Shown: positions 1 to 12,715, counted from the stretch's first letter. The stretch is 64,000 bases of DNA from Blastobasis lacticolella (GCA_905147135.1 LR990056.1:8814001-8878000), one strand, 5' to 3'. The notes: generated by a model from the sequence alone, not told the origin. Translations and numbers: made by a program.

Positions 1-40
1 TCGTCACTTACCATCAGGGTTCTCATATTAGAACAATGTA

Positions 41-180
41 AATAATATAAATCATATGATGTTATGATTTATATTATTTTGTCACAAACTTATCTGCAGC
101 GTCGCTGTTGTTGCCATTGACATGACAATTGCGTCACTTAGTTCCAGTATTGGCTACCGGATCAGATAAGTTTGTGGCAC
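41..180. mobile_element. small palindromic elements splitting a LINE tail
   Basis: Arms AATAATATAAATCAT (41-55) and its complement (64-78), then GTCACAAACTTATCTG (81-96) and its near-complement (163-179). They lie within TCACTTACCATCAG...AGGTGAGATGGCGG, the Jockey-like LINE tail, interrupted from about 19 to 229. Confidence 0.55.
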
Positions 181-721
181 TCTTATAATGAATCAATATG
201 AAACACTCAGTATGGTCTTTTAAGACCCCCAGGTGAGATGGCGGTCAAATGCTTGCTTAATAGGTACCAAACCTAAATCTAATAGGTTCTTAAATTATCA
301 GGCAGGCAGTTTGGAGATTGTATGATCTGCCAAATCCTGGATCATGCCATGCATAGTAAAACTTAAATCTATACTAAAATTATCAGACAGACAGGCAGTT
401 TGGAGATGGAATGGTCTGCCAATGGTAAAGGGCCCCCGCCCTCGCGCGCGATAGCGCAACCGGTTATATGAATGTTGAAAATACTCAACAGAAAATGCTG
501 CTGCCCATTTTCTGGCCTATGGGGGTGGTAGCTGGTCTGCCTGTATGACGCTATTAGTCACCTCGAAATAAAGTTTCTCGCTCGTACCTACTACTCATTT
601 TATTTGGATATGAAATGAGCTCCCAGCTACACAACAAGGAAATACACATTTGGACTACTACCACTTAAAATCTCCACTTACCGAATGAAATAAAAAAATA
701 TCAAAATTCGCCCCCTCTCAC

Positions 722-3700
722 CCGCCACCTGCAGCATCCACGGCCCTTTAAAGGGATCGAACGCCCACGCGTCGCTCACGCCGCGCTCCAGCGCCGCCGT
801 CACGTCGCGGCCGTGCAACTCGAAGGACTCCACGCGGTCGTAGTAGGGCAATAGCTCGAATATCTCACCCTCTGTTATGGCTGGAGAGAAGTATCTGTTA
901 GGTATGGTGACTTATGAATGAATAAAAAATTATTTATTGCTTCTACACAAACTGCACGAATATCGATCGAACTGGGAGCAAATGGCGCAGGATAGGGACC
1001 AATGGCGAGTTCTTGTGTCGGAGGCCAAGATCCAGTTCGGGTCGCTGAGCCAGCGAAGTAAGTATACAAAATAATACAAAATCAGAGGAAAAATGAAAAG
1101 CAACCGGCGGCCTTGCCGCTTAAAGCGATTTCTTCCAGGCAACCTTTGACACATAGAAAACAGAATAAGTATACTCTAGAATAGGAGGCAAGTCTGTCCT
1201 TACATAGTCTATACACATGAATCGCAACCAGTTGCATTTAAAAATAAAATTGTAATACAAGGTGGAACTAGTGTAGAAAAGGTGATTTCATACATAATAA
1301 TGAAGTTCGGAAGGCACAGGACCGGCCTTTGTGGAGATATCTGGCTGAGGCCTATGCTCAGCCTTGGGCGTCTTTCGGCTGATATGATGATGATGATGAA
1401 TGAAGTTCCATTACGAAGTCACAACACAAAGTGTTAAATAGTCTCTACATAGTATAAAACACAGTCGCATACGGCCGTCATTCCGTATCTATCAATGTAC
1501 GCTAAGATCTTTCAACCTACGCAACGGATTTTAATACGGTTTTCAACAATAGAGTGATTCAAGAGGAATGTTTATGAGCATGAAAAAAAGTGTAGGTTAG
1601 GAAGTATGTAAAGTAGATGTACGCGAACGAAGTCGGGACGGGTCCACTAGTATAAAATATATTCGCTTTCCTCGTCTGTCTGTAGGGGAGAGTTCACATA
1701 TACCGAGGCCTTAACGGCCAATCGCTATATCTAAGCTCAGGAAAGTATTAGGAAAGGCTTAATACCATAGATCGACGGGATATTTACTTGGCTACTGTTG
1801 TAGGATTTCAAAGTTGTAAAAATATTAAGATTAAATTGAAAAATTTCGCCGGAATTTCGATTTCATACACCGGTTGTATGGAATCGAAATCCCGACGCAA
1901 ACTTTCCCGCTGTGGCGTAAATGGCCTCCTCAATCAGTTAGGTTCCTTAGGCACTCTAGATCTCCCATCAGGCGGACAGTCGGACTGTGTGCCTCCCTAG
2001 ACAATTAAAAAAATTGTCTACTGTTAGCCTCAAAGGACCAAAAACGAATACTCACATCCTTCGATAATCGAGGAACGTATGTTGCCACACTGCATGAAAG
2101 CCAAGAACTCGAGATCGGACGTCACGTGTGATTTAGCCTGGAATGAAACGGCATTGATTTTACACAAATAATCAGTGAGACAGCGTAGACTAAGGAAAAA
2201 AAGGACCTAATCGCTTTTATTATGCTACTCAGTAACAAACGAGCAAACAACCCACCTGATGGTAGGTGGTAACTGTCACATATAACATCTACAATTCATA
2301 TATTTAGATTGCAGGTAACAAAAATGCAGAACCGCAGGTGCGTTGCCACTGTGATGACAGATGAAATGCCTCATACCTGTAATTTGTGTTTGGCAAATCT
2401 TTATCACTGTTTCTTTCTATGAATGTTAAAAACCTATGTTCTAATCTTTTAGGCTAGGTACATAATGTAGGTACTCAAATATTTTGTAACATTTTAGATT
2501 TTGGGGCAGATTGGTAAGGTCTCTTGCATCGATACGTAACCTAGACTTCGGAACCTTGTCATCACATAGTCATCCAAAAGACATCCACTTGAAAAATTCC
2601 CGATTAAATATCAACAAAGCGACAAAATTGCTAAGCGTTTACAGATCCGCGAAAACGAGGCAGTCATACATACATACTCATTCATGGAATCGACCAGCAA
2701 GTCTCCCAGCGCGCATTCCCCAAACACGCAATCAGTAAAGTGCAGTGTCTCCAGTGATTCGCCCACCACCACGTTTTCAGCCTTATGCACTATCTCCGCG
2801 TACGGTGCCAGTTTCTTCTTGATGCTTTCATCTGAAAGGAATGGACCAAATTCTTCTTCTTATCGAGTCGATGGGCTTAACTCCCCCTTACACTTTGTTC
2901 GCCCAGTATTCGGCGACGTATACAGCATTTGACCTGGCCTCGGACCATATTTAAAGCAAATAAATAATTGAAATTGAAGGACCGGCATTTTGTCCTCCCC
3001 TGGTGCTATTCGCTGATATGTTTACATATGTCAAGTATGTACAGTCAGCTGCAGAGTGAATGGGCTCCCACCATACATTTATTGTAGGTAAGCTAGGGGG
3101 GGTCCGTTCACTTTGCATCTGGCTATTCATATAATATCAGAAAACTTTCTCCAAAATAACAGTTCAATAAATTGTGATCAATCAAGCTTTAATTTAAGTT
3201 AGTAGTTCCGTATGGTTTCTATTATTGCTTCAAATTCCGGTGTGATCCGGGATCCTGCATCATTTTCCAGTGCCGAGGAATACGATGTGCGGGATCCCGC
3301 AGAATCGGCGGGGCAGAAGAGAATACTATGAAATACGGATCATTCGAAAGAGCGATCGTATCATAAAAGGAAAGTCTACGATAATATTCATCTTTTAAAT
3401 ACAACCGATTTCCATTACAACAGGAGCTAAGCTACGTAATCTTAAGGATCTTATTTATACTCTTTATAGCACAAAAAAGATACATGATGAAACATCAATA
3501 TAAAACAAGGTACTAAGGCGAGCTTATCCCTAAAAGAGATCTCTTCCAGCCAACGTCAGATTCCGAAGACTAGAGTCATTCAGTAATGTCACAATTACTA
3601 ATGTTCCTCTAAACTGCGTTTTTCTCAAAATCAACTGTGACACTGTTTTTCCGAGGTTATAGTCCGTCCATCACGTCACATTTACTTTTAAAATAAAAAC

Positions 3701-6700
3701 TATAAGACTCACCTTCCCCTATAGACCTGTCGAGGAAGATGGGGCCACCTTGCCACTCCACGAAGTCTCCCTTGTAGTCAAATAGTACAGTCAGATTGCC
3801 CATGTACTTCGTGAATGCAGACGCTTGGACTATCAACACCTGTAAGTAAGAAACAAAATGGTAATGTCACACTTGTATAAGTACAGGACTAGTGGACCCG
3901 GCGCCACTTCGTTCGCGTACACATACTTTACCCCTACCTACCCTTTTATTCATGCTTATTTATTTATTTAGGTAAGGCACATCGCAGAACACATATTGTT
4001 ACATTACAAACAGTTTACATAAAATTGGTTGTTCTAATATGAGTTCCATATTCGTTACACAACATTCGCGTTCAGTGTGTCATTTAAAACAATGTAAATA
4101 AAACAAACTTGCTTATAAAGTTACCTCTTGAATCACTCGTATCTATTGTTGAAAAACCGCATTAAAATTAAAAAGATCTACGCGTTCATAGATACGTACA
4201 TGGATACATAGGGAAATACAGGGGCAAGCGACTTTATTTTATACATATAATTAACCTCAAAATAACTTGATACCAAGGGGTACCTACCAGGGGTGATAAC
4301 AAAAAAGTTTTACCATGGGACCAACTCTAAAATCGCGAAAAAATATCAGCTGTTTCATACATATTGGCAGAATTCGTTTTCAATTTTGTATGATATAGCT
4401 TATTATTTTTATCGCACATTCAGGCGACTGAATGTGTAACCATGATTCAATCTTGTCAGGTTCCCCTGGTAGTGGGCTCACGTAAGTCAGATGGCAGTCG
4501 CTCCACTGTAATTATATGATCTTTCAAATCCTGAATCATGATCAAGCTGGAACGCGAGCCCTTGTGCGCCATACTTTTTATTATTTTTTACTTTGACGTG
4601 TGTCTCAACATTAAAATCTCCCGGCTGATTTCTCCCGATTTCAAAGGCTTGTGTAATCAAAGGCAACAACACAAACCCTATGTTCCTTATCCGCGGTGCT
4701 CTGCACGAAGACAGGGTAGGGCGCCACGACGGTCTCGTTGCTGGGCGCCGGCCCGTTCCAGAGAAGCGAGTGCGAGTGCCCACCCACTATCAGGTCTACG
4801 TGCTCGCCGTGGAGTAATGCCAGCTGTCTGCCATGGGAATAATCTAATTAACATTAATATTATCGCAGATCTCACCGCTCGCCATCCACAGTTAGTTGGT
4901 ACCAACTTGGTCGTGAACTGTGCGCTTCTAAAGGAACTTTCTCCCGAGCATACTTGGAGCGGGCCGTTCTTTATTTTGTGATACTATGGTTGTGGAATGA
5001 CCTTTTTTGGAGAGGTATTCCCAAGAGAGTATACAATATTGAGTTCTTCGAGAAAGAGGTGAATTCTGCCTGGCATTGTTGGACGCGGTTCAGCTTTGTT
5101 TGGCCTTGTCGGGCGCGGATCGGCTCTACGGGGCATTGTCGGACGCCGTCTGACTCCTGACGGCATTATCCGATACGTTCTGATTTTACGTTGTGTTTCC
5201 GTTCTACTTTTGATCTGTACATAATAGGTAATAAAACCCACAAGTCTCCACGCATGGCCTGGGATTTTTTGGTATTCTCACAACTGGTCCTAAATTGGGA
5301 GGAACTTTTTCTTTATTCGCCACCAATGATTAAGTGGTCTCTGTCTGGGTCTACGAGAAAAAGGTTGACGTTATGTATGTATGGATGAATGTAATGATTA
5401 GATAAGTGATGCATACTTTGTTATAATTGACCACTGGTGCCAAACATTACCAAAGCAACTTCGGCGTTATCAAATTAACCTCAAGATATGAAAAATATAA
5501 ATAGACAACAGAGGGAGTTTCACCACAACTGTGTACAGGCAGGTTATTCACTGGCAGATAACTGCAGATATCCGGCGTGTCAACAATAGCTTTGTGCTCT
5601 TGTCAATTTAATAGGCCAATCAGACGGTCAAAGAGTGAGATTAATAGGTATATGGGACCAGTTAGGTCTTATGCGGTTATTTCATAGGAACAAATGAAAC
5701 TGGAATGTATTGCTCATATAATAATGCCTATTTTTGTATCTGACCTTTTGAAAAGCGGAGCGATGCGTAACATTATTAATTATACAAAACTGGACCTTAT
5801 TCTATGAGCAATACATTGCACTTTGATTTGCTCTCACGCTTTTTGCTTCTGATTTTACACGACTGAATTTAGTAAAATTTATTAAGCGCATTACATAGGT
5901 ACCTGTGAAATTGCGTTATAGTGAAATGCTAGGTATTCGACAAAGTTACATAGGAACACATAGGGACATAGGAACACCTTAAACCTCATCAAACACCCCT
6001 CTGTAATGTGTCGGAGGAGTGATGGATAAGATACCGAAGGAAGCGCCCTACCTCGCCTCATACTTGCAAGAACTCACTTGTCAACTTCAAACCCGCAGTG
6101 TGACAGCACCACGATGATGTCCACGCCGTGCTTCTCCGTTAGGATCTTGGCTTCCCTGCTCATCGCTTCCCCAGGGTCCGTGAACACCACTTTGCCGGGA
6201 GACGAGAGGATCTGCATAGGAGACGATTAACAGATGCTAAGAATTGGCTGTTGTGCAGCGATGATTATCGAAAGTTCTATATATGTAGTAGATATGTAGG
6301 TAGAGTATATATAAAGTAGGTACCTAGGTGTGACAGTGTGGTATCCGGCACAGTAGAATAGCACTAACCCCTTACGAAGGTGTCGTACAAGGCGACTGAT
6401 GTTTTCGAGGCAAAAATCTAGTCTCCATAGGTTGGGAAATGGGCAGCAATATTTTCTATTGCTATTTTTATAACACTGCAATCTCCAACTCGCCTGCCAA
6501 GCGTGGAGAATATGGCAATAACCTGCCCTTTCGTGGGAGAGGTTCCAAGTCCTGCAGTGGACTGTTATGGGCTCTATGAAAGTAGATACTTATATATCAA
6601 TAAAAAAAAAAGTAGATCACGACGACGATGTGTATTATACACAGAAATCTCAATTAATTAACTTATTTATTTATATAACAGTGGCGTCCGACAGTAAGGC

Positions 6701-9700
6701 CGTGTGGTGTTCGGCAGAATTAAATAGCACCAACCCTTTACACTCGTGGGTGTCGTACAAGGCGACTAATGTTTTCGAGGCAAAAGATCTAGAGTCTCCG
6801 TAGGCTGGGTAAGACTGCAACCCACCTACAGAGCGTGGAGATTATGACAATAACCTCCCTTTTCGTGGGAGAGGCTCTAAGTCCTGCAGTGGACTGTTAG
6901 GGGCTGTGATGATGATGATTATTTAAATAAGGCAATATATTTGGATTTCTGTTGATAAAACAGTTTTCGTGCTCTACTAACGTCACGTAAAATATTAAAG
7001 TAGGTAATCTTCGTATTACACGAATTATGTTATTTAAATTGACAAGAATGCATCCGTTTGTCACGTTATCGGCATCCCAAATGAGTCACATTCACCCAAC
7101 TCGTTAATTATTAATTTAGGAAGAATTTTGATAAACTCATATCGTAGGTGATACATAATATTTGTTTTCGTACGCTTAAAATATATTATTTTTAACAGTC
7201 TTCAGTCTTAACAGAGAACGTTTATATAACGACTTTACTTATACGCTGTATAGTAGTAGTAGTAGCTACCTACGATGACCCTGCCCGCAGATTCGAAGGT
7301 CGTGGGTTCGATGACCACACAATACAAACATTTTGAATAATGATAACTGATTACCTACTACATAGTCACTATCGATGTTATATTCATTTATTTATTTAGG
7401 TATAGGTATCCTATACCTAAGACATATCCTAAATTATCTATAAAATTAATGTACAAGGATCGTTTATGTAAATAATACCGATTTATTTAAATAGTGCACC
7501 TCACGACCACAAAACACTGTCTTATCTGTCTTTACACTTAAGATAACGTTACTTCATTCTATGTTATAGACATGTCTGAGTAAGTATTGAGATAAAAACG
7601 CATATGGATCCGATAAAACAAAATAAAAGCTTCCGCAGTTCCATCTGCTATAGTGTATTCTGTGGAAATTAGGCAGGCACCATTTTAGCCGTATGGTGTC
7701 CGGCAGAGTAGAATAGCACCAACCCCTTACACTTGTGGGTGTCATTCAAGGCGACTTATGTTTTCGAGCCTAAAGATCTAGTCTCCGTAGGGTGAAGAAT
7801 GGGCAGCAGCGTTTTCCATTGTTATATTGATAGCACTGCGATCTCCAACCCGCCTGCCAAGCGTGTAGATTATTACAATAACCACCCCTTTCGTGGGAGA
7901 GGCCCTAAGGCTTCATCCTTATGTCGTGGATCTTCCAGCTATTCGCACGAGTCGTTTTGGCTCGACCTTTATAATGCGTACGGCTAAGGAGTTGCCTGCG
8001 AGTGTGTTCCCTGATCAATATAATCGGGATGCCTTCAAGGCTAGAGTGAATAGGCTGTTCCAAGACGGGCATGCTTCATCTTTGGCCGCATCGTCACTTA
8101 CCAACAGGTGAGATGGCGGTCAAATGCCTGTCTTGAAATAATATAAAAAAAAACAGTAAAAGTCCTGCAATGGAATTGGGCTGTGCAGTTGTTAAACGGT
8201 TTTTAAAGCATTCACGAATTAAATTTTTAATTTATTAAATAAAATACGACGAGTCCTTTGGGCATACGGGACAGCTCCCTTCTTTTTAGCAAACTGATTT
8301 TGGCTAAAGATGAAGAAGAATGTTGCTGTAGCGGCAATGGAAAACCATCTCGAAGTGGCAATGCTCTATGCTCTTGTACTGTATTTTTAGATTAATTCAA
8401 CGATCCGTTACTTTAGCGGAAACGAAGATCAAAACAAGAAAAAAAATACTTACCTTAGTATCAACGGTGGTCAACCCGATTATGCCAATCTTTCTCTTGT
8501 TCCTCACTACTATGGTGTGGTTCTTATAAAGGCCTTGAAGCGCTGGCTCTTGGGAGGAGTCCATGTTGGCGGCCAATACTGGCGCTTTCAGGGCCCTTAG
8601 ATAGTTTGACAAGTTCTCTGGACCGTCGTCAAACTCGTGGTTGCCGATTGCCTACAAAATAAATACTAACAATCAGTACCTACTTCACTGTCGGCGATCA
8701 AGTTAATATTAGGGTGCTCCACTAAAGCGTGAAGCGAAGTGATGTTTTACGGCCAGTATCTACCGAAACTGTGCGGAGATGTGGTATTAGCCGTCGCCAC
8801 CGACCGACAGAAATTGGTAGCGAACTGTGCGGTTTCAAAGGAACTTTCTCCTACGCACACTAAGGTTGTGAAATGAACTACCTGAACAGTACAACATTGA
8901 GTTCTTCTGGGTTCGGCAACGCGTGCGTGATGCCCCTGGTATTGCAAACGTCCATGGCTGCGGTGACCGCTTACCATCACGCGGGCCGTAAACTTGTTTG
9001 CCATCTCAGTGGTATACATACAAAAAAACTCTAACCGTAAATAATGAAATTGGTATAAACACTTCTCCTCTCCCCTTGTCTTCGTTTTGGTAGAGTCCAG
9101 AACTCCGGACTTCAGGGTGATTACACTTTCCAAGACAAGTTACACATTTTACAATTTACGCCCCGAACAAAAAATATACCTACCCTAGTTGTGTTGGTTC
9201 GTCTAGTTCAGTCCAAAGGAAGAGAGACTGTACGTACTGGGCAAAACATACAAAAAAAGATATTTTAGAATCCTAAAGGATTCTGGCCTTTATGGCAAAC
9301 ACAATTCGGCATGACCGTGACTCACATGTGCATCGTGCGGCATTAGATTCATGAACTCCTGTGTGATATTCCACTTTAACAGGGTGTACCAATAGGTGCC
9401 CTGAAAGCTGTCACCGGCATTGAGTAGTATGGCATTCGGTTTCTCCCGCCTCAGGGTCATCACCTCGTGGTAAAGGCGAGGGAAGCCTCCGAGACAAGAG
9501 TTGTTGTTGAACCGACATGTCGGCGAAGCGACCGATGTCTCTTCGAACCTGGAAAATGATTTAATATAGCACGAGGTCGTGTTCATAGCCTATAACAGTG
9601 CACTGCAGGACTTAGGGCCTTCCGCACGAGAGGGTAGGTCGTTGCCATACTCTCCATAAATGTTTGGCAGGTGGGCTGGAGATCGCAGTGTTGGAAATAT

Positions 9701-11793
9701 AACAAGGGCCCGGAGTCCGCCTTAACCATGATCCAGGCTTTTGGCAGATCAAGTAATTACAATGGAGCGACTGCCATCTGACCTCCGTGACCCTGCTACC
9801 AGAGGAACCAGACCAAATTGGATCATGGTTACACATTCAGTCGCCAGAATGTGCAGGTTTCATTAGGTTGTTTTCCCTTACCAAAAGAGAATCGGTTAGA
9901 ACCTGGTACCTCTCGCTTACGAATCGGATACCATAACCGCTCGGCCACCGACGCTTACTAATATATGTACAAAAACTGTTAGATGCAAGACTACGAAATT
10001 TGGCTGCCGTGGCCGATAAGTATTCAAGCTGAAAATAGATTACACGTGAATATTACTTTTGTTTCGCTAGTTACTTGGCCTTCGAGACGTTCGTCATACT
10101 TAGAGATCCTCACTTGTGTAAACAAGTCAATTTTGTAAATAGATTTTTACCTAAGAAGTAGAGATTATGATTCTGTTAACAAGTAAATACCTATCTACAT
10201 ATTTATCTACATTTTTATTGTGGTACTCTCTTCTAATATTTTAAACGTATGTAGGTGTATTGTGTCTATGTTTCTTTATGTGTTTTTTGTGCAATAAAGA
10301 GTATAATAATAGATATCTACACTTTATGATCTGACTAGTGGACACGGCGCGATTTCAATCGCATACACCTACTTTGCCTTAAACCTACCCCAGTCTTTCT
10401 TGCTATAAACCTTGCTCTTGAAATACTATATATTATTGGAAACCGCAATAAAATCCACTGCGTAGTTTTAAAGATCTAAGCATACATAGGTACGTAGTGA
10501 CAGACGGCGGGAAGCGACTTTATTTTACACTATTTATAGATAAACGATTTGAACCACAAAACGTAGATAATTAGGTACCTATAGGTATATTTATAGATAA
10601 ACGATTTGAACCACAAAACGTAGATAATTAGGTACCTATAGGTACCTAACATTGTGTGTATAGGATTTAAACTACTAATAGCACCAGCGAATCCACTAAA
10701 ATGATTTTGATGATGTTTGCAGTGAACACCCATAACTTAATGTACCTATTTATTCATAGGATGAATTTTCATGCAAGAGTAAGATATCAAAATACCTAAT
10801 TTAAATAAGAAGGCTTTGAAACGATAGAGCTAAGTCTTAAGTTACGGGTTGAATAGGATGTAAATTGAGACTTCGCTCGCCAGTATGAGCGCTGGTTCCG
10901 ATGGGGTCTAGAGCCCGTGTTGTATAGAAGAGAGCCTAATTCCGCATATCGACTCGACCTACCGAAAACAACTATAAGATGAGCTAGCGTGTCTATAGAA
11001 CCGCATAGCAATAAAATAATCATCTTAGTTAATGTCCCGATTGTGCTCCCGCGTACGAGGGTCCGCCTTGACAATTGTCCAGGATTAGTAAATCAGGTAA
11101 TTACCCGCATAGCAATGTTAGCTCCTTTCATACTGGTTTTGGATATATCGATATGCTGTCTTATATACGTACTCTCCTAGTATATATTTCAACTATGTGT
11201 AACCTACCTATGTAGGTACTTTTGGGAAATTTATAGTAGGTTTACTGTAGGTACTGGATGTAACATATCTAATACAATAAAAATCAATATAATAATTACG
11301 ATTAATGATTCTATTTAGCGTGTATGAATTATTCAGTATGTGTGGTGTCTGACAGAGTAGACTACCACCAACCCCTTACACTCGTGGGTCGTACAAGGCG
11401 ACAAATGTTTTCGAGGAAAAAGATCTACTCTCCATATGTAGGAAAATGGGCAACAGCGTTTTCCATTGCTATATTTATAACACTGCGAGGGCGATCGCCA
11501 ACCCGCTTGCCAAGCGTGGAGACCTCTTTCGTGGGAGAGGCCCTAAGTCCTGCAGTGGACTGTTATGGGCTGTGATGATAATGATGATGATGATGATTGT
11601 ATTTAGTTAAAGCTCCGACGAATGCAGAGACAGTGAACAACGACAAATGAAAACAAACAACTTACCTTGCATGAAAATCGTTGAAATGTATAATATCCAA
11701 CTTGTAAAGACCTTCAAAAGGCACCGTAAAACTATGCACAACTCCCAACCAAAGGCAAACCAAAAATAAACCGAAACGTTTAACGTTGTTCAT
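722..11793 (-). CDS. 5'-nucleotidase (CD73/5NUC-like), 9 exons, 3' end outside window
   Basis: Metal-dependent ecto-5'-nucleotidase/apyrase family, which removes phosphate from extracellular nucleotides. Exons on the minus strand: 11666-11793, 9326-9548, 8454-8651, 6078-6211, 4677-4827, 3713-3839, 2674-2831, 2056-2137, 722-880. Phases agree at all eight junctions, giving about 453 residues. The start ATG (11791-11793) opens a hydrophobic signal peptide (MNNVKRFGLFLVCLWLGVVHS). Metal-site motifs are intact: NDFH (residue 38), AGDSFQG (about 87), GNHEFDDG (about 120), LSHCGFE (about 219), GGHSHS (about 243). The substrate domain follows from residue about 320 and is unusual: the family CRxxEC motif reads CVFGEC and the NGGGIR loop reads QCGNIR. 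Most donors are GTRAGT; exon 5 uses GTTTGT and exon 7 GTATGA. The C-terminal exons (second half of the substrate domain and any GPI signal) should lie below position 1. Introns are full of repeats. Family certain, exact activity not. Confidence 0.87.
1290..1405 (+). mobile_element. RTE-like LINE 3' end
   Basis: Matches the last 100 bases of the RTE copies (AGGACCGGCCTTTGTGG, GCTGATATGATGATGATGATG). In the last intron of the 5'-nucleotidase seen here. Confidence 0.7.
1500..1660 (+). repeat. dispersed non-coding repeat D
   Basis: AACGGATTTTAATACGGTTT, GAGTGATTCAAGAGGAA and GACGGGTCCACTAGT mark a family seen again at 3890, 10333, 25930 and 38835. Confidence 0.55.
3890..4240 (-). repeat. dispersed non-coding repeat D
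   Basis: Reverse copy: ACTAGTGGACCCGGCGCC to GCAAGCGACTTTATTTTATA. Confidence 0.55.
4421..4570 (+). mobile_element. Thr-like SINE, 3' part
   Basis: GTCAGGTTCCCCTGGTAG and AGTCGCTCCACTGTAATTA match the family. In a nucleotidase intron. Confidence 0.6.
4905..5070 (+). mobile_element. LINE 3' end, family E, partial
   Basis: GTGAACTGTGCGCTTCTAAA and GTTGTGGAATGACCTTTTTT. It stops where the 30-bp minisatellite begins. Confidence 0.5.
5072..5191 (+). repeat. 30-bp minisatellite, 4 units
   Basis: Units start at 5072, 5102, 5132 and 5162, each beginning GGCNTTGTCGGACGCGG or a close variant. In the nucleotidase intron between exons 4 and 5. Confidence 0.75.
6330..6590 (+). repeat. S1 interspersed repeat
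   Basis: Family marks: CCGGCACAGTAGAATAGCAC, GTCGTACAAGGCGACTGATG, CGCCTGCCAAGCGTGGAG, CCTGCAGTGGACTGTTATGG. Typical copies end in (ATG)n, like the RTE LINEs, so it is probably a SINE using RTE machinery. Confidence 0.65.
6690..6925 (+). repeat. S1 interspersed repeat
   Basis: Second copy 100 bases after the first, same strand; ends GGGCTGTGATGATGATGATT. Confidence 0.65.
7675..8190 (+). repeat. S1 interspersed repeat split by a LINE tail
   Basis: S1 at 7675-7908 and 8156-8190 (AGTCCTGCAATGGAATTGGG), with the Jockey-like LINE 3' end between. Confidence 0.65.
7905..8155 (+). mobile_element. 3' end of the same Jockey-like LINE, inserted in an S1 repeat
   Basis: Matches the tail of 18424-19548 (LHPYVVDLPAIRTSRFGST), ends CAAATGCCTGTC and a poly-A. 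It splits an S1 copy between GGCCCTAAG and AGTCCTGCA. Confidence 0.7.
8820..9003 (+). mobile_element. LINE 3' end, family E, diverged
   Basis: GAACTGTGCGGTTTCAAAGG, GTGAAATGAACTACCTGA and GGCTGCGGTGACCGCTTACC match the tail pattern. Confidence 0.55.
9608..9960 (-). mobile_element. Thr-like SINE in 5'-nucleotidase intron 1
   Basis: From GGGCCCGGAGTCCGCCTTAA to CGGCCACCGACGCT. The first 80 bases overlap an S1-like scrap (CACTGCAGGACTTAGGGCC reversed). Confidence 0.65.
10333..10530 (-). repeat. dispersed non-coding repeat D
   Basis: Reverse copy: ACTAGTGGACACGGCGCG to AAGCGACTTTATTTTACAC. Confidence 0.55.
10532..10645 (+). repeat. 57-bp tandem duplication
   Basis: Two identical units beginning ATTTATAGATAAACG at 10532 and 10589. 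Confidence 0.9.
11336..11598 (+). repeat. S1 interspersed repeat
   Basis: GTGTCTGACAGAGTAGACTA to GGGCTGTGATGATAATGATG, just downstream of exon 1 in the nucleotidase intron 1. Confidence 0.65.
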
Positions 11794-11873
11794 TTTAAAT
11801 GCACTAAAAAACAAATAATTGTGAATTATTCCCTTCAACACGGCCTCTACCAATAAAGGCGGTAATACAACTG

Positions 11874-11878
11874 ACTGA
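11874..11878 (-). promoter_or_regulatory. candidate initiator (TCAGT) of the 5'-nucleotidase gene
   Basis: On the minus strand ATATCAGTCAGTTG lies about 80 bases before the nucleotidase ATG. TCAGT is the arthropod initiator consensus and no TATA box is evident. The assignment rests only on motif and position. Confidence 0.3.
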
Positions 11879-11879
11879 T

Positions 11880-12400
11880 ATGATAGCTGAGTCAGTCACG
11901 ACGACAAGGCGACAGATTAAAAACAGCTTGTGTTCAATTCAATGGAGAGTGTCGAATACGGTTGCTGAAGGTCGCATTACATGCAGGCGAGAAAAGGAGA
12001 GCGCTCTGCGCTGCACACCGTAATGAAAAAATTGGAAAGTGTTCGGTTTAATTAATAGGCCGTGATTTTACGATCATCTATCTTTGTGTTAAGTAGTACC
12101 TAAGTATAGCATGCTATGAAGTAAGATCCCAATGAGTCTGGACGAGATATTTTAAGTAGGTAGGTACGGATTTCATGCTGTTTCTGCCAATGAATACTGA
12201 TTCACCAGGAATTTACCTACTTATAGAGCGTATAATCGTTAAAGTGTGCCTTACCCTTTCTCTAAATGTCGCTTGTTAGTTAAAGTTCCCTTTCTCATAA
12301 TGCATCTATCGTTCTAAAACGTCCCTTTCGCCATAAAATGTGTATAATTGGCATCAATAACTGTTTAAAAATAATTAGGCCTACTATACTCTACTCCTCT
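11880..12400. other. nucleotidase upstream region, nothing else recognised
   Basis: AT-rich sequence without long frames or known repeats; it may hold the upstream control region of the nucleotidase gene. Confidence 0.4.
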
Positions 12401-12404
12401 TTTC

Positions 12405-12715
12405 CATTCCAACGGAATGATAATGCTGCGGCGGATGTGCGCCGTTACGCGACTCAACCGAGTGCGTAACGAGATATCGCGGATAAGATTGGAGAGGCTC
12501 CTGCTGGTCATGTGCTGCGTAAGGGTAAATAGGTGCCAAAACGTGTGGTATCAGGAACGAGGTTCCACGGGAAACCCAAGAAGCGATGGATTGCGATGCG
12601 AGCGTCAACGACTTACAACCTAAAGATGCAGTAGGCCTGGCAGAAGAACGAGCGAGTAGGTAGGAAAGCAGACCCTAGTAGAAACAGGGATTGGTCGCTC
12701 AGATAATAATGATAA
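12405..12715 (+). mobile_element. LINE C-terminal fragment, family F
   Basis: GACTCAACCGAGTGCGTAACG, then AAACCCAAGAAGCGATGGAT; the translation is broken. Same family as 15480, 31985 and 57380. Between the nucleotidase and the DHX37-like copy. Confidence 0.55.

Noticed and set aside
11794..11853. Upstream start adding 20 residues to the nucleotidase
   Set aside because: The codon there is TTG, not ATG; the ATG at 11791-11793 starts a normal signal peptide.
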